From contig NZ_CP123967.1 of the NCBI RefSeq assembly GCF_029917005.1, forward strand, positions 2,914,001-2,978,000: DNA of 64,000 nt, in the 5' to 3' direction. Source of the DNA: Tessaracoccus lacteus. Its GTDB lineage: Bacteria > Actinomycetota > Actinomycetes > Propionibacteriales > Propionibacteriaceae. The notes beneath the pieces were generated by a model, which was not told the DNA's origin, ran no database searches, and saw only the letters and a program-made list of their open reading frames with translations. The position numbers and the translations under genes are program-made. Shown in pieces: positions 15,549-24,704 of the stretch (position 1 is its first letter; each line of letters opens with the position of its first letter).

Positions 15549-16888
15549 TGGATGGGCTCCGGCGACACCCGTTGCTCGCCATGGTGATCCCGGCCGCGGT
15601 CATGCTGGCTGTGGGCCTGGTGGCGGGGCACTTCGTCACGTCCCCGGCGCAGGTGGCAGCCGATGCGGCTGCACCGGCGCTCACCACGCTCACGGCGCCG
15701 GTCGAGTTCGGACGCGTGCAGAGCACCGAGACGGCCGACGCGAAGCTCCAGGCCACCGGCCTGACGACGGTGACGCCGGCGCCACCATCGGAGGCCGACA
15801 GGGCGGTCGTCTCCGCGGTGCGGGTCAAGGTGGGCGACACCGTCAAGGCCGGCGACTCCCTCGTGGACGTGGCGGGGAGACCCACCTTCGTGATGAAGGG
15901 CAAGATCGAGGCCTACCGCACGATGGGACCCGGTATGACGGGCAGGGACGTGCGGCAGCTCCAGGCGGGGCTCCGGGCGGCGGGCTACCCTGTGGCGAAA
16001 TCCGAGAAGAGCTTCGGTGCGTCCACGAAACAGGCGATGACAAGCTTCTATGCCGACAGCGGCTACCCACTCATCGCCGTCGGGGAAGACGAAGTGGACG
16101 CCGCGGCCGACGCGCTGGTGGCCGCGGAGCGAGCCGTCGCGAGCGCCGAGACCACCCTCAGGAGGGCCCAGCGCGACCACGACGCCGCAGTGAGGGCCGC
16201 CAACGAGAGCAAGGAGGCCAGACCCAACCGGGACTCGGTCGACGACGCCGAACTGGCCGTCGAGCAGGCACGTGAGGACCGTACGAAGGCCGGCGACGCG
16301 CTCGAGGATGCGCGGGCGGCTTCCGGCCCGCAGGTCCCACTGGGCGAGGTCACCTTCCTACGCCACCTGCCGGCCACCGTCGATCAGATCAAACTCAGCG
16401 CCGGCAAGGAGGTGGGCGACGGCACCATCCTGCTGGCCACCGGCGAGGTCTCGGCGGTCGCCACCTTCGCCACAATCCAGACCGAGAGCATGTCCAAGGG
16501 CAACACGGCCACGATCATCACTCCCGACGGCACCGCATCGCCCGGCACGGTCACCTCGATCACCGCGCTCCAGAGCGAAGACGGCAACGACCAGACCCAG
16601 GTGACGGTCCTTCCTGACAAGCCACTCGACAAGGACCTCGAGGGCACCACGCTGCGCGTCGACGTCTCCGTCGCCCGCGCGAAGGATGAGACGCTCATGG
16701 TCCCGGAGGCCGCCGTCGTCACCGGCGCCGACGGGTCGAGCAGAGTCCGCGTCGAGGAGGGCACCCAGCAGCACCGCGACGTTCCGGTAGTGGTGGGCGA
16801 CGTCGGCGACGGCATGGTCGCGGTGACGCCGGAGTCCGGGGCCGAACTGGCCGAAGGCGACCTCGTCGTGGTCGGGGTCCTCGGGTGA
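15548..16888 (+). CDS. HlyD/MacA-like adaptor with peptidoglycan-binding module
   Basis: About 446 residues. One membrane segment (about 10-30) is followed by the first half of a lipoyl-like domain (SAVRVKVGDTVKAGDSLVDV), a PG_binding_1 insert (GMTGRDVRQLQAGLRAAGYP then FGASTKQAMTSFYAD), a coiled-coil hairpin (about 175-265, AAERAVASAETTLRRAQ) and a beta-rich membrane-proximal part to the end. This build is common in actinobacterial MacAB-type systems, where the adaptor reaches into the wall. The start is ATG at 15548 or the adjacent GTG at 15545. It overlaps the lipoprotein stop and, by GTGA, the ATPase start. Confidence 0.85.
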   Translation: MDGLRRHPLLAMVIPAAVMLAVGLVAGHFVTSPAQVAADAAAPALTTLTAPVEFGRVQSTETADAKLQATGLTTVTPAPPSEADRAVVSAVRVKVGDTVKAGDSLVDVAGRPTFVMKGKIEAYRTMGPGMTGRDVRQLQAGLRAAGYPVAKSEKSFGASTKQAMTSFYADSGYPLIAVGEDEVDAAADALVAAERAVASAETTLRRAQRDHDAAVRAANESKEARPNRDSVDDAELAVEQAREDRTKAGDALEDARAASGPQVPLGEVTFLRHLPATVDQIKLSAGKEVGDGTILLATGEVSAVATFATIQTESMSKGNTATIITPDGTASPGTVTSITALQSEDGNDQTQVTVLPDKPLDKDLEGTTLRVDVSVARAKDETLMVPEAAVVTGADGSSRVRVEEGTQQHRDVPVVVGDVGDGMVAVTPESGAELAEGDLVVVGVLG

Positions 16889-17559
16889 ACGTCCTCGAGT
16901 TCCGCGACGTCACCCGCACCTTCCCCGGCCCGGTACCCGTCGAGGCCCTCCGACGGTGCAGCTTCAGCATCGCGGCGGGCGATCTCGTCACGATCATCGG
17001 CCCCTCCGGGTCCGGCAAGTCCACCCTGCTGAACCTCGCGGGTCTGCTGGACAGGCCCAGCTCAGGCGGCGTCGTCATCAACGACGTGGAGACGGCCGAT
17101 CTCTCCGAGGCCGACCGCACCGCCATCCGCGGGCGCTGGATCGGTTTCGTCTTCCAGGCGTTCCACCTCATGGCCCGCCGCACCGTCGTGGAGAACGTCA
17201 CACTGGCCGGGATGTACCAGAACCAGCCGACCCGCGCACGCCACGAGGCCGCGCTCGCCGCCATCGAACTCGTCGGGCTTGCGCACCGGGCAGAGACCCG
17301 GACCGGGTTACTGTCCGGCGGCGAGAGGCAACGCGTCGCGATTGCCCGCGCCATGGCCAGCGATCCCTCGATCCTGCTGTGCGACGAGCCGACAGGAAAC
17401 CTCGATACGGCCAACTCTGCGGCCATCGTGGACCTCCTCCGCGAGCTCAACGACCGGGGCACCACCGTCGCTGTCATCACGCACAACCCGGAGATCGCCG
17501 CCATCGGCCACCGGCAGCTGCGGCTCAGAGACGGGATCGTCAGCCATGGAGCTGCCTGA
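16885..17559 (+). CDS. ABC transporter ATP-binding protein, MacB/LolD type
   Basis: 224 residues from a GTG start. Walker A is IIGPSGSGKSTLLN, the Q-loop is in IGFVFQAFHLMARRTVVENV, the signature is LLSGGERQRVAIARAM, Walker B is ILLCDEPTGNLD, and the switch His is in VITHNPEI. The spacing and EPTGNLD are typical of LolD/MacB ATPases that power FtsX-like permeases for mechanical work or export outside the membrane. It overlaps both neighbours, so adaptor, ATPase and permease are one unit. Confidence 0.93.
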   Translation: MNVLEFRDVTRTFPGPVPVEALRRCSFSIAAGDLVTIIGPSGSGKSTLLNLAGLLDRPSSGGVVINDVETADLSEADRTAIRGRWIGFVFQAFHLMARRTVVENVTLAGMYQNQPTRARHEAALAAIELVGLAHRAETRTGLLSGGERQRVAIARAMASDPSILLCDEPTGNLDTANSAAIVDLLRELNDRGTTVAVITHNPEIAAIGHRQLRLRDGIVSHGAA

Positions 17560-18745
17560 GCGCAGCCGCGTCTCGCCACGAATCCTGTTCGACGAGGCGG
17601 TCGCCGGCATCACGCAGCGCCCCGGACGCTCCGTCCTCACCGCGCTCGGCACGGTCATCGGAGTCGCGGTCCTGCTCGTGGTCCTCGGGCTGACCAGCTC
17701 CGCCTCGGTGCAGGTCAGCAGCCAGTTCAGCCTCGTCGAAGCCACTCAGGTCAGCGTGACGCAGCAGGTCCCCGTGGGCACCAGCGTCCGCACGCTGCAG
17801 TTTCCCCTCGACGCCGAGGCCCGCGCCGAGCGGATCGCTGGCGTCAACAGCGCAGCCCTGACCTGGAACCTGCTCGACCTCAGCGCCACCAACCCGCCAG
17901 GCACGCGGTCCATCCAGCCGATTGCCGCCTCGCCGGGGGTCTTCGACACCGCCGGAGCCCACTTCTCGCAGGGCCGGGCGTTCGACGGCGGGCACGACGG
18001 GCGCGCGGCGCGCGTCGCGGTAATCGGCTCCGGCGCCGCCCGCGACCTCGGCATTACCGACCTCTCCCGACGGCCGGCCCTCCTCATCGCCGGGCTACGG
18101 TTCACCGTCATCGGCATCATCGACGACACACTCCGGATGCCCGGACTCCTCGCCGGCATCATCATCCCCACCGGCACCGCCCACCTGCTCTGGAACGACC
18201 CCACGCCGGAGTCCGAGGCCCAGGTGATCCTCGACGTTGACCCCGGGGCTGCGCCCGTCGTGGGGCAGCAGCTCCCCCTCGCGATGTCGGCTACCACTCC
18301 CGACCGGTTCTCGGTCGCGCTTCCCCCGGACCCCCAGGGCCTGCGCGCCTCCGTCGACGCCCAGCTCAGCGGGCTGTTCCTCGGCCTCGGCGCGGTCTGC
18401 CTCGTGGTCGGGATGATCGGGATTGCCAACACCACGATCGTCGCCGTCATCGAGCGCACCGGCGAGATCGGGCTGCGCCGGGCCATGGGCGCCCGCCCGC
18501 GGCACATCGCCGCCCAGTTCCTCGCGGAGGCCGCCATCCTCGGGGTCCTCGGGGGGTTGATCGGCACCAGCCTCGGCGTCGTGACCGTCGTCGTCGTGTG
18601 CGCCAGCCTCACGTGGACGGCCGTGATCCCTCCGCTCCTGATCGTTCTGGGGCCGCTGATCGGACTGGCAGCTGGCACCCTGGCGGGCATCTACCCCGCC
18701 CTGCGCGCCTCGCGTCTCGAACCCGTCGACGCCCTGCGATCGTGA
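17546..18745 (+). CDS. ABC transporter permease, MacB/FtsX type
   Basis: 399 residues. One N-terminal membrane segment (about 33-52, ALGTVIGVAVLLVVLGL), a large extracytoplasmic domain (about 55-270, MacB_PCD-like), then three membrane segments in the C-terminal FtsX domain with the conserved ERTGEIGLRRAMGARPRHI loop. It pairs with the upstream ATPase and adaptor. Start ATG at 17546 lies within the ATPase gene by 14 bases. Substrate unknown; gene order points to the I36 proteins or lipoproteins, or to efflux of a product that targets the same cells. Confidence 0.9.
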   Translation: MELPERSRVSPRILFDEAVAGITQRPGRSVLTALGTVIGVAVLLVVLGLTSSASVQVSSQFSLVEATQVSVTQQVPVGTSVRTLQFPLDAEARAERIAGVNSAALTWNLLDLSATNPPGTRSIQPIAASPGVFDTAGAHFSQGRAFDGGHDGRAARVAVIGSGAARDLGITDLSRRPALLIAGLRFTVIGIIDDTLRMPGLLAGIIIPTGTAHLLWNDPTPESEAQVILDVDPGAAPVVGQQLPLAMSATTPDRFSVALPPDPQGLRASVDAQLSGLFLGLGAVCLVVGMIGIANTTIVAVIERTGEIGLRRAMGARPRHIAAQFLAEAAILGVLGGLIGTSLGVVTVVVVCASLTWTAVIPPLLIVLGPLIGLAAGTLAGIYPALRASRLEPVDALRS

Positions 18746-18798
18746 GACCCGACCTCGCGGCGTCGGACGTTCGCCTCGCCCAGGGTGGGCCGACGCTC

Positions 18799-18804
18799 TA
18801 GGCT
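18799..18804 (+). promoter_or_regulatory. -10 box for leaderless nfo
   Basis: TAGGCT ends seven bases before the ATG at 18812, with no Shine-Dalgarno, which fits a leaderless transcript. Confidence 0.45.
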
Positions 18805-18811
18805 CGGCGGC

Positions 18812-19609
18812 ATGACGATCCGACTCGGCGCCCACGTTGACTCCACCGACCCGCTGACGGAGGCGGCCGCCATTGGCGGCGACGCCGTGCAGATCTTCCT
18901 CGGCGACCCGCAGAGCTGGAAGAAGCCCGCGACGCTGTACCCGGGTGGCGCGGAGGCGCTGAAGTCGGCCGCGGAGGCCGCGGGCGTCGGCATCGTCGTG
19001 CACTCGCCGTATGTGATCAACGTGGCGTCGACGAACAACCGGATCCGCATCCCGTCGCGCAAGCTGCTGCAGCAGACCGTGACGGAGGCGGCCGCAGTCG
19101 GGGCACTGGGCGTCGTCGTGCACGGTGGCCACGTCACGGCCGACGAGGACCAGGCCGTCGGCTACGCCAACTGGCGCAAGTGCGTCGACGGACTCGACCT
19201 GCCCGTGCCGATCTTCATCGAGAACACCGCCGGCGGCACCAAGGCCATGACGCGACACCTGGACTCCATCGGCCGGCTCTGGGACGCGCTCGACGGATCG
19301 GAGAACCTCGGGCAGGTCGGCTTCTGCCTCGACACGTGCCACGCGCACGCCGGTGGTCTGGAGCTGGACGGCCTCGTCGGCCGGGTTCGCGACATCACGG
19401 GCCGTGTCGATGTCGTGCACTGCAACGACTCGCGCGACGAGTTCGACAGCGGCCGCGACCGGCACGCGAACCTGGGCAACGGGTTCGTCGACCACGACGC
19501 GCTGGCGGGCATCGTCTCGGACGCCGCGACGACGACGATCCTGGAGACGCCCGGCGGGGTGCCGGAGCACGTCGCCGACTTCGCCTGGCTGGCGTCGCGG
19601 CTCGGCTGA
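18812..19609 (+). CDS. nfo: Endonuclease IV / AP endonuclease
   Basis: 265 residues of the TIM-barrel AP endonuclease family. The zinc ligands fit: His in VVVHSPYVINVAS and VVVHGGHV, Glu in IFIENTAGG, FCLDTCHAHAGG, VVHCNDSRDEFDSGRDRHANLGNG and the final Glu in ILETPGG. It incises DNA at abasic sites in base-excision repair. The ATG at 18812 replaces a 9-residue longer frame; a -10 box seven bases upstream suggests a leaderless mRNA. It is a single gene between the transporter block and the Mrp operon. Confidence 0.93.
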   Translation: MTIRLGAHVDSTDPLTEAAAIGGDAVQIFLGDPQSWKKPATLYPGGAEALKSAAEAAGVGIVVHSPYVINVASTNNRIRIPSRKLLQQTVTEAAAVGALGVVVHGGHVTADEDQAVGYANWRKCVDGLDLPVPIFIENTAGGTKAMTRHLDSIGRLWDALDGSENLGQVGFCLDTCHAHAGGLELDGLVGRVRDITGRVDVVHCNDSRDEFDSGRDRHANLGNGFVDHDALAGIVSDAATTTILETPGGVPEHVADFAWLASRLG

Positions 19610-19650
19610 CACCGTTGGCTGGGGATCGGCGACCCGTCGGGCGGGCGTCG

Positions 19651-19733
19651 CGATGAGCACATCCTCCTGCTCGTCGCCGTTATCGTCGGATCTGAACGAT
19701 CACATCGCGATGACAAGTGTGTCGTGCTCATCG
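19651..19733 (-). repeat. Dispersed 83-bp inverted-repeat element, copy 3
   Basis: Inverted relative to copies 1, 2 and 5, with the same 10-bp terminal repeat. It lies upstream of the mrpA promoter; a TAGAGT -10-like box is at 19787-19792. Confidence 0.85.
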
Positions 19734-19834
19734 CGCCCCCAGCCGGGGCCGGACGAACCGCTCAGCGTCGCGTTTCGGTCAGCCGGTAGAGTGATGCTCG
19801 CCACCACAACCCCGTCCGACGAAGGGATTCTGGC

Positions 19835-22738
19835 GTGCTGTATGCCTTGATCGCCGTCCACGCGGTCCTTGGCGCGCTCACCCCCCTTCTGGTCAAGAGG
19901 ATCAGCTCCCGCGTCTACTACCTGCTGCTCGTCGCGCCGCTGGCCGCCGCCATCTGGCTGACGTCACTGACCCCCGCGATCATGGGCGGCGAGGTGTACA
20001 CGGAGCACTACCAGTGGATCCCGACCCTCGGCGTCGAGCTGAGCGTCCGGATCGGCCTGCTGCAGTGGGTCCTCGGGATGATCGTGACCTGGATCGGCGC
20101 CCTCGTGCTGCTCTACAGCCGCTGGTACTTCGACGGCATCAGGTCCGGCCGCTCCGCCGCGATCCTGACGATGTTCGCCGGCGCGATGCTCGGCCTGGTC
20201 ACGGCCGACAACCTCGTGGTGCTGTTCATCTTCTGGGAGATGACGACGATCTTCTCCTACCTGCTGATCGGCCACGACCCCAGCCGCCGCGCCAACCGCG
20301 GCGCCGCGCAGACCGCGCTGATCGTCACCACGACGGGCGGCCTCACGATGCTGGTCGGGATCGTCGCCATCTGGCAGGCCTCCGGCTCGCTGTCGCTCGA
20401 GCTGATCCTGGCCGACCCGCCCGCCGGCACCCTGGCCGCCGTAGGCTCGCTGCTGATGCTCGTCGGCGCGCTCAGCAAGTCCGCGCTCGCCCCGTTCCAC
20501 TTCTGGCTGCCGGGAGCGATGGCCGCCCCGACGCCCATCTCGGCCTACCTGCACGCCGCCGCCATGGTGAAGGCCGGCGTCTACCTCGTCGCGCTGCTGG
20601 CCCCCGCCTTCGCGGACCTGGGGCTCTGGCGGCCCGTCGTGATGCTGCTGGGCACGGCGACGATGATCATCGGCGGCTGGCGGGCGCTGCGCCAGACCGA
20701 CCTCAAGCTCCTGCTCGCCTACGGCACCGTCTCGCAGCTCGGTTTCATGGTGATGCTGCTGGGCATCGGCACCGAGGCTGCCGCGCTGGCCGGTCTGGGC
20801 ACCGTCATCGCGCACGCGCTGTTCAAGTCGACGCTGTTCATGATCGTCGGTGTGATCGACCATTCCGCCGGCACGCGCGACCTCCGCGAGCTGAACGGCG
20901 TCGGCTACCGCGTGCCGTGGCTGGCGATCCTCGGCGGGCTGGCCGCGCTGTCGATGGCGGGCATGCCCCCGCTGGTCGGCTTCCTCACGAAGGAGGCCGC
21001 GTTCGAGTCGGTCGTGTACCTCGTCACGGGCGACGTGTATGAGGTCACGCCGCTGGCGGGCGCGGCGCTGGGCGTCGCCGTGATGTTCGGCTCCGCGTTG
21101 ACGGTGGCCTACTCGCTGCGCTGGTGGTGGGGCGCCTTCGCCGCGAAGGACGGGGCCCCGGTGCTGACCTGGCACCGGCCGGCCCTCGGAATGGGCGCCG
21201 TCCCGATGCTGCTCGGCGCCGCTGGCCTCGTGCTCGGCTTCCTCGGGCACCAGCTGACGGATCTGCTGCAGCCCTACGCCGCGACCGTCGCCACTGGCAA
21301 GGAGAGCCACGGCTTCGCGCTGTGGCACGGGTTCTCCGTGCCGCTGCTGATGTCGGCGATCGTGCTCGTGGCCGGCATCACACTGTTCGTGTTCCGCACG
21401 CAGATCACCGGCATCCAGTCGACGTTCCCGAAGACCCCGACGGCCGAGAGCTTCTACCACCGCTCCATGAAGGCCATCGACCGCATCGCCGTCGAGGTGA
21501 CCGCGCGGTTCCAGCGCGGCTCGCTGTCGATCTACCTCGGCACCATCCTCGTGACGCTCGTCGCGCTCACCACCTACGCGATGCTGCGGATCCGCGTCTG
21601 GCCGTCCTACCGCGGCTTCGACGACTGGCCGCAGATGCTCATCGCCGCCGTGATGATGATCGCCGCGTTCCTCGCCGCCGCCTCCCGCGGCCGCATCCGC
21701 GCGGTGCTGCTCGTCGGCGTGACGGGCTACGGGCTGGCCCTGCTGTTCGCGATGGGCGGCGCCCCGGACCTGGCCCTGACGCAGGTGCTCATCGAGACCG
21801 TCACGCTCGTGGTGTTCGTGCTCGCGGTCCGCAAGCTGCCGCGCTACTTCACCAACCGCCCGCTCAGCTCCACCCGTTGGTGGCGGGTGCTGGTCGCGGT
21901 CGGGACGGGCACCGTCGTCACGCTGATCTCGCTCGTCGCGGCCGGCTCCCGGGTCGCGGCCCCCGTGTCCGACGGGTGGGAACAGGCGGCCTACGACTTC
22001 GGCTACGGCAAGAACATCGTCAACGTGGCGCTGGTCGACATCCGCGCCTGGGACACCTTCGGCGAGATCTCGGTGCTGGTCATCGCCGCGACGGGCATCG
22101 CGTCGCTGATCTTCCTGCGAACCCGCACCCCCGACGTCGAGCGCACCAGCACCGCCTTCGAGACGCGCCAGGACGAGCCGCAGGCCGACAACGCCCCCGG
22201 CGTCTGGCTGCGTGCCGGGCAGACGCTGTCGCCCATGGTGCGCTCCGTCGTCTTCGAGGTCGTGACCCGCGTGCTGTTCGGGCCGATGATCATCGTGTCG
22301 GTGTACCTGCTGTTCGCCGGCCACAACTACCCGGGCGGCGGCTTCGCCGGCGGCCTGGTCGCCGGCATGGCGCTGATGATCCGCTACCTCGCGGCCGGGC
22401 GCTACGAGCTCGACGAGGCCGCCCCGTTCGACGCCGGCCGCCTGCTGGGCGGGGGCCTGCTCCTCGCGCTCTTCGCCGCGGTCACGCCCGTCCTGTTCGG
22501 CGGCGTCATCCTGCAGAGCTACGACATGCACCTGACCATCCCAGTGCTCGGCGAGCTGCATCTGGTCAGCTCCACCATCTTCGACATCGGCGTCTACCTC
22601 GTCGTCGTCGGCATGCTGCTCGACATCGCGCGCTCGCTCGGCTCCGGCATCGACCAGCACGCCAGCGAGGAGACCGCCCCGATGCCGATTCCCGACTCCA
22701 CCAAGGCCCTCCCCGGCCGGGACAGGAGCCGCGCATGA
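19835..22738 (+). CDS. mrpA: Na+/H+ antiporter subunit A (MrpA with fused MrpB-like C-terminus)
   Basis: 967 residues with about 20 membrane segments. The N-terminal two thirds is NuoL-like: ILTMFAGAMLGLVTADNLVV, WEMTTIFSYLLIG, and LSKSALAPFHFWLPGAMAAPTP with the proton-path Lys. The C-terminal part (about 780-930) carries MrpB-like sequence (YPGGGFAGGLVAGMALMIRY), so no separate mrpB is present. As part of Mrp it exchanges cytoplasmic Na+ for protons. The GTG start at 19835 has GAAGGGA upstream. First gene of mrpACDEFG; every following gene overlaps the previous one by 4 bases. Confidence 0.95.
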   Translation: MLYALIAVHAVLGALTPLLVKRISSRVYYLLLVAPLAAAIWLTSLTPAIMGGEVYTEHYQWIPTLGVELSVRIGLLQWVLGMIVTWIGALVLLYSRWYFDGIRSGRSAAILTMFAGAMLGLVTADNLVVLFIFWEMTTIFSYLLIGHDPSRRANRGAAQTALIVTTTGGLTMLVGIVAIWQASGSLSLELILADPPAGTLAAVGSLLMLVGALSKSALAPFHFWLPGAMAAPTPISAYLHAAAMVKAGVYLVALLAPAFADLGLWRPVVMLLGTATMIIGGWRALRQTDLKLLLAYGTVSQLGFMVMLLGIGTEAAALAGLGTVIAHALFKSTLFMIVGVIDHSAGTRDLRELNGVGYRVPWLAILGGLAALSMAGMPPLVGFLTKEAAFESVVYLVTGDVYEVTPLAGAALGVAVMFGSALTVAYSLRWWWGAFAAKDGAPVLTWHRPALGMGAVPMLLGAAGLVLGFLGHQLTDLLQPYAATVATGKESHGFALWHGFSVPLLMSAIVLVAGITLFVFRTQITGIQSTFPKTPTAESFYHRSMKAIDRIAVEVTARFQRGSLSIYLGTILVTLVALTTYAMLRIRVWPSYRGFDDWPQMLIAAVMMIAAFLAAASRGRIRAVLLVGVTGYGLALLFAMGGAPDLALTQVLIETVTLVVFVLAVRKLPRYFTNRPLSSTRWWRVLVAVGTGTVVTLISLVAAGSRVAAPVSDGWEQAAYDFGYGKNIVNVALVDIRAWDTFGEISVLVIAATGIASLIFLRTRTPDVERTSTAFETRQDEPQADNAPGVWLRAGQTLSPMVRSVVFEVVTRVLFGPMIIVSVYLLFAGHNYPGGGFAGGLVAGMALMIRYLAAGRYELDEAAPFDAGRLLGGGLLLALFAAVTPVLFGGVILQSYDMHLTIPVLGELHLVSSTIFDIGVYLVVVGMLLDIARSLGSGIDQHASEETAPMPIPDSTKALPGRDRSRA

Positions 22739-23160
22739 GCGCAAATCTCGTCCTCGCGATCACCGCGGGCGTCCTGGTGGCGGCCGGCGTCTACCTGATG
22801 CTCGAGCGGTCGCTGACCCGCATCCTGCTCGGGGTGCTCGTGACAAGCAACGGCGTGAACCTGCTGTTCCTGGTGGCGGCCGGCGAGGCCGGCTCCGACC
22901 CCATCATCGGGCTCAGCACCAAGGAGATGTCCGATCCGCTGCCGCAGGCCATGGTGCTCACCGCCATCGTCATCACCATGGCCGTCGCCGGCTTCGTGCT
23001 CGCGCTGGCGTACCGCAGCTTCCAGCTGCACGGACACGACGAGGTGGCCGACGACGTCGAGGACGCCCGCATCCGCGAGCTCGCCGACGCCGACGTCACC
23101 AGTGAGAGCTACGAGGACACCACCTTCTCCGACTCGGGAGAGGACTCGGTGAGCGAATGA
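22735..23160 (+). CDS. mrpC: Na+/H+ antiporter subunit C
   Basis: 141 residues, NuoK-like, with three membrane segments (about 5-22, 27-48, 68-92). RILLGVLVTSNGVNLLFLVA and DPLPQAMVLTAIVITMAV are the family signatures. The C-terminal 40 residues are unusually acidic and polar (EVADDVEDARIRELADADV) and extend beyond the usual length. It overlaps mrpA and mrpD by 4 bases each. Confidence 0.95.
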   Translation: MSANLVLAITAGVLVAAGVYLMLERSLTRILLGVLVTSNGVNLLFLVAAGEAGSDPIIGLSTKEMSDPLPQAMVLTAIVITMAVAGFVLALAYRSFQLHGHDEVADDVEDARIRELADADVTSESYEDTTFSDSGEDSVSE

Positions 23161-24704
23161 TCAACCTCGTCCCCGTCCCGGTCCTGCTGGCCTTCTTCGG
23201 CGCCGCCATCGCGCTCGCGCTTCCCCGTCGCCCCCGCATGCAGCGCATCGTCTCCGGCGTCGCGCTGTCCGGCATCGTCGCGGTCGCGGCGGTGTTCATG
23301 TGGTACACGAACACCCACGGACCGCTCGCGCTGTGGCTCGGCGGCTGGGCCGCCCCACTCGGCATAGCGCTGGTCGTCGACCGGCTCAGCGCCCTGATGC
23401 TGCTCGTCGCCTCCGTCGTGGCGCTCGCGGTCCTCGTGTTCGCCACCGGCCAGGACCGAGACGAGGTCCGCCGCGAGACCCCGGTGTCGATCTTCCACCC
23501 CACGTTCCTGCTGCTGATGGCGGGCGTCTCGAACGCGTTCCTCGCGGGCGACCTGTTCAACCTGTTCGTCGGCTTCGAGATCCTGCTGTTCGCGTCGTAT
23601 GTGCTGCTGACCCTCGGCGGCACCGCGGACCGCGTGCGGGCGGGCACGACGTACGTCATCGTGTCGCTGCTCAGCTCGTCGCTGTTCCTCATTTCGCTGT
23701 CGGCCGTCTACGCGGCGACGGGGACGGTCAACATGGCGCATCTGTCGGTGCGGCTCGCCGAGCTGACGCAGCCGGTGCAGCTGCTGCTCGAGGTGCTGCT
23801 GATCGTGACATTCGCGATCAAGGCCGCCGTGTTCCCGCTGTCGAGCTGGCTGCCCGACTCCTATCCGACGGCCCCCGCGCCCGTCACCGCGGTGTTCGCG
23901 GGCCTGCTGACGAAGGTCGGCGTCTATGCGATCATCCGCACCGAGACCCTGCTGTTCCCGAACGGGCAGCTCAACACCGTGCTGATGGTCGCCTCGCTGC
24001 TGACCATGGTGATCGGCATCCTCGGCGCCATCGCCCAGGTGGAGATCAAGCGAATGCTGTCCTTCACGCTGATCAGCCACATCGGCTACATGATCTTCGG
24101 CATCTCCCTCGGCACCACCGCCGGACTGGCCGCCGCGATCTTCTACACTGCTCACCACATCACCATCCAGGCGACGCTATTCCTCGTCACCGGCCTGATC
24201 GAGCGCCGCGGCGGCACCTCGTCGCTCGACGGGCTGGGCGGCCTGCTGAAGGTCGCGCCGCTGCTGGCGTTCCTGTTCTTCATCCCGGCGATGAACCTCG
24301 GCGGCATCCCGCCGCTGAGCGGCTTCATCGGGAAACTGGGCCTGCTGGAGGCCGGCGCAGCGGTCGGCACGCCGCTGGCTTGGGCCGTCGTCGCGGGCAG
24401 CGTGCTCACCAGCCTGCTGACCCTGATGGCCATGGCCAAGGTCTGGAACCGCGCGTTCTGGGGCGTGACGCCCGCCGAGCAGCGGCAGACCCGACCCGAC
24501 GAGTACGACGACGACGCCGACTGGGCGAGCCTCGACACGCGCCCGATGCCTCCGCTGCAGGTGGGCGCGACCATCGGCCTGATCCTGTTCGGCCTCGCGC
24601 TGACGGTGTTCGCCGGCCCGCTTTACGAGTACACGACCGCCGCCGCGGAGGCACTGCGCGACGGGTCCCTGGTCCGGGCAGTGCTGCCGGAGGGTCTGCG
24701 ATGA
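23157..24704 (+). CDS. mrpD: Na+/H+ antiporter subunit D
   Basis: 515 residues, NuoM/N-like, with about 14 membrane segments. Key features are LLMAGVSNAFLAGDLFNLFV with the membrane Glu in VGFEILLFASYV, AVFPLSSWLPDSYPTAPAPV with the pathway Lys just before it, and IKRMLSFTLISHIGYM. It is a proton-conducting subunit of the Mrp complex and overlaps its neighbours by 4 bases. Confidence 0.95.
   Translation: MINLVPVPVLLAFFGAAIALALPRRPRMQRIVSGVALSGIVAVAAVFMWYTNTHGPLALWLGGWAAPLGIALVVDRLSALMLLVASVVALAVLVFATGQDRDEVRRETPVSIFHPTFLLLMAGVSNAFLAGDLFNLFVGFEILLFASYVLLTLGGTADRVRAGTTYVIVSLLSSSLFLISLSAVYAATGTVNMAHLSVRLAELTQPVQLLLEVLLIVTFAIKAAVFPLSSWLPDSYPTAPAPVTAVFAGLLTKVGVYAIIRTETLLFPNGQLNTVLMVASLLTMVIGILGAIAQVEIKRMLSFTLISHIGYMIFGISLGTTAGLAAAIFYTAHHITIQATLFLVTGLIERRGGTSSLDGLGGLLKVAPLLAFLFFIPAMNLGGIPPLSGFIGKLGLLEAGAAVGTPLAWAVVAGSVLTSLLTLMAMAKVWNRAFWGVTPAEQRQTRPDEYDDDADWASLDTRPMPPLQVGATIGLILFGLALTVFAGPLYEYTTAAAEALRDGSLVRAVLPEGLR

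Larger units (their letters stand above)
12282..15570 (+). repeat. Tandem duplication, two 1.64-kb units
   Basis: Unit 1 (12282 to about 13927) and unit 2 (about 13925-15570) each carry the operator, promoter, an I36-type gene and a lipoprotein gene; equivalent points in the genes are 1644 bp apart. The internal junction is at CTCCGGCGACACCCG. After the first lipoprotein the sequence still resembles the opening codons of the downstream adaptor gene and then switches to upstream promoter DNA. So the duplicated segment originally ran from the promoter into the adaptor start. Confidence 0.92.

Noticed and set aside
19964-22744. 926-codon minus-strand frame antisense to mrpA
   Set aside because: Low-complexity shadow of a well-conserved membrane protein gene; no start signal.
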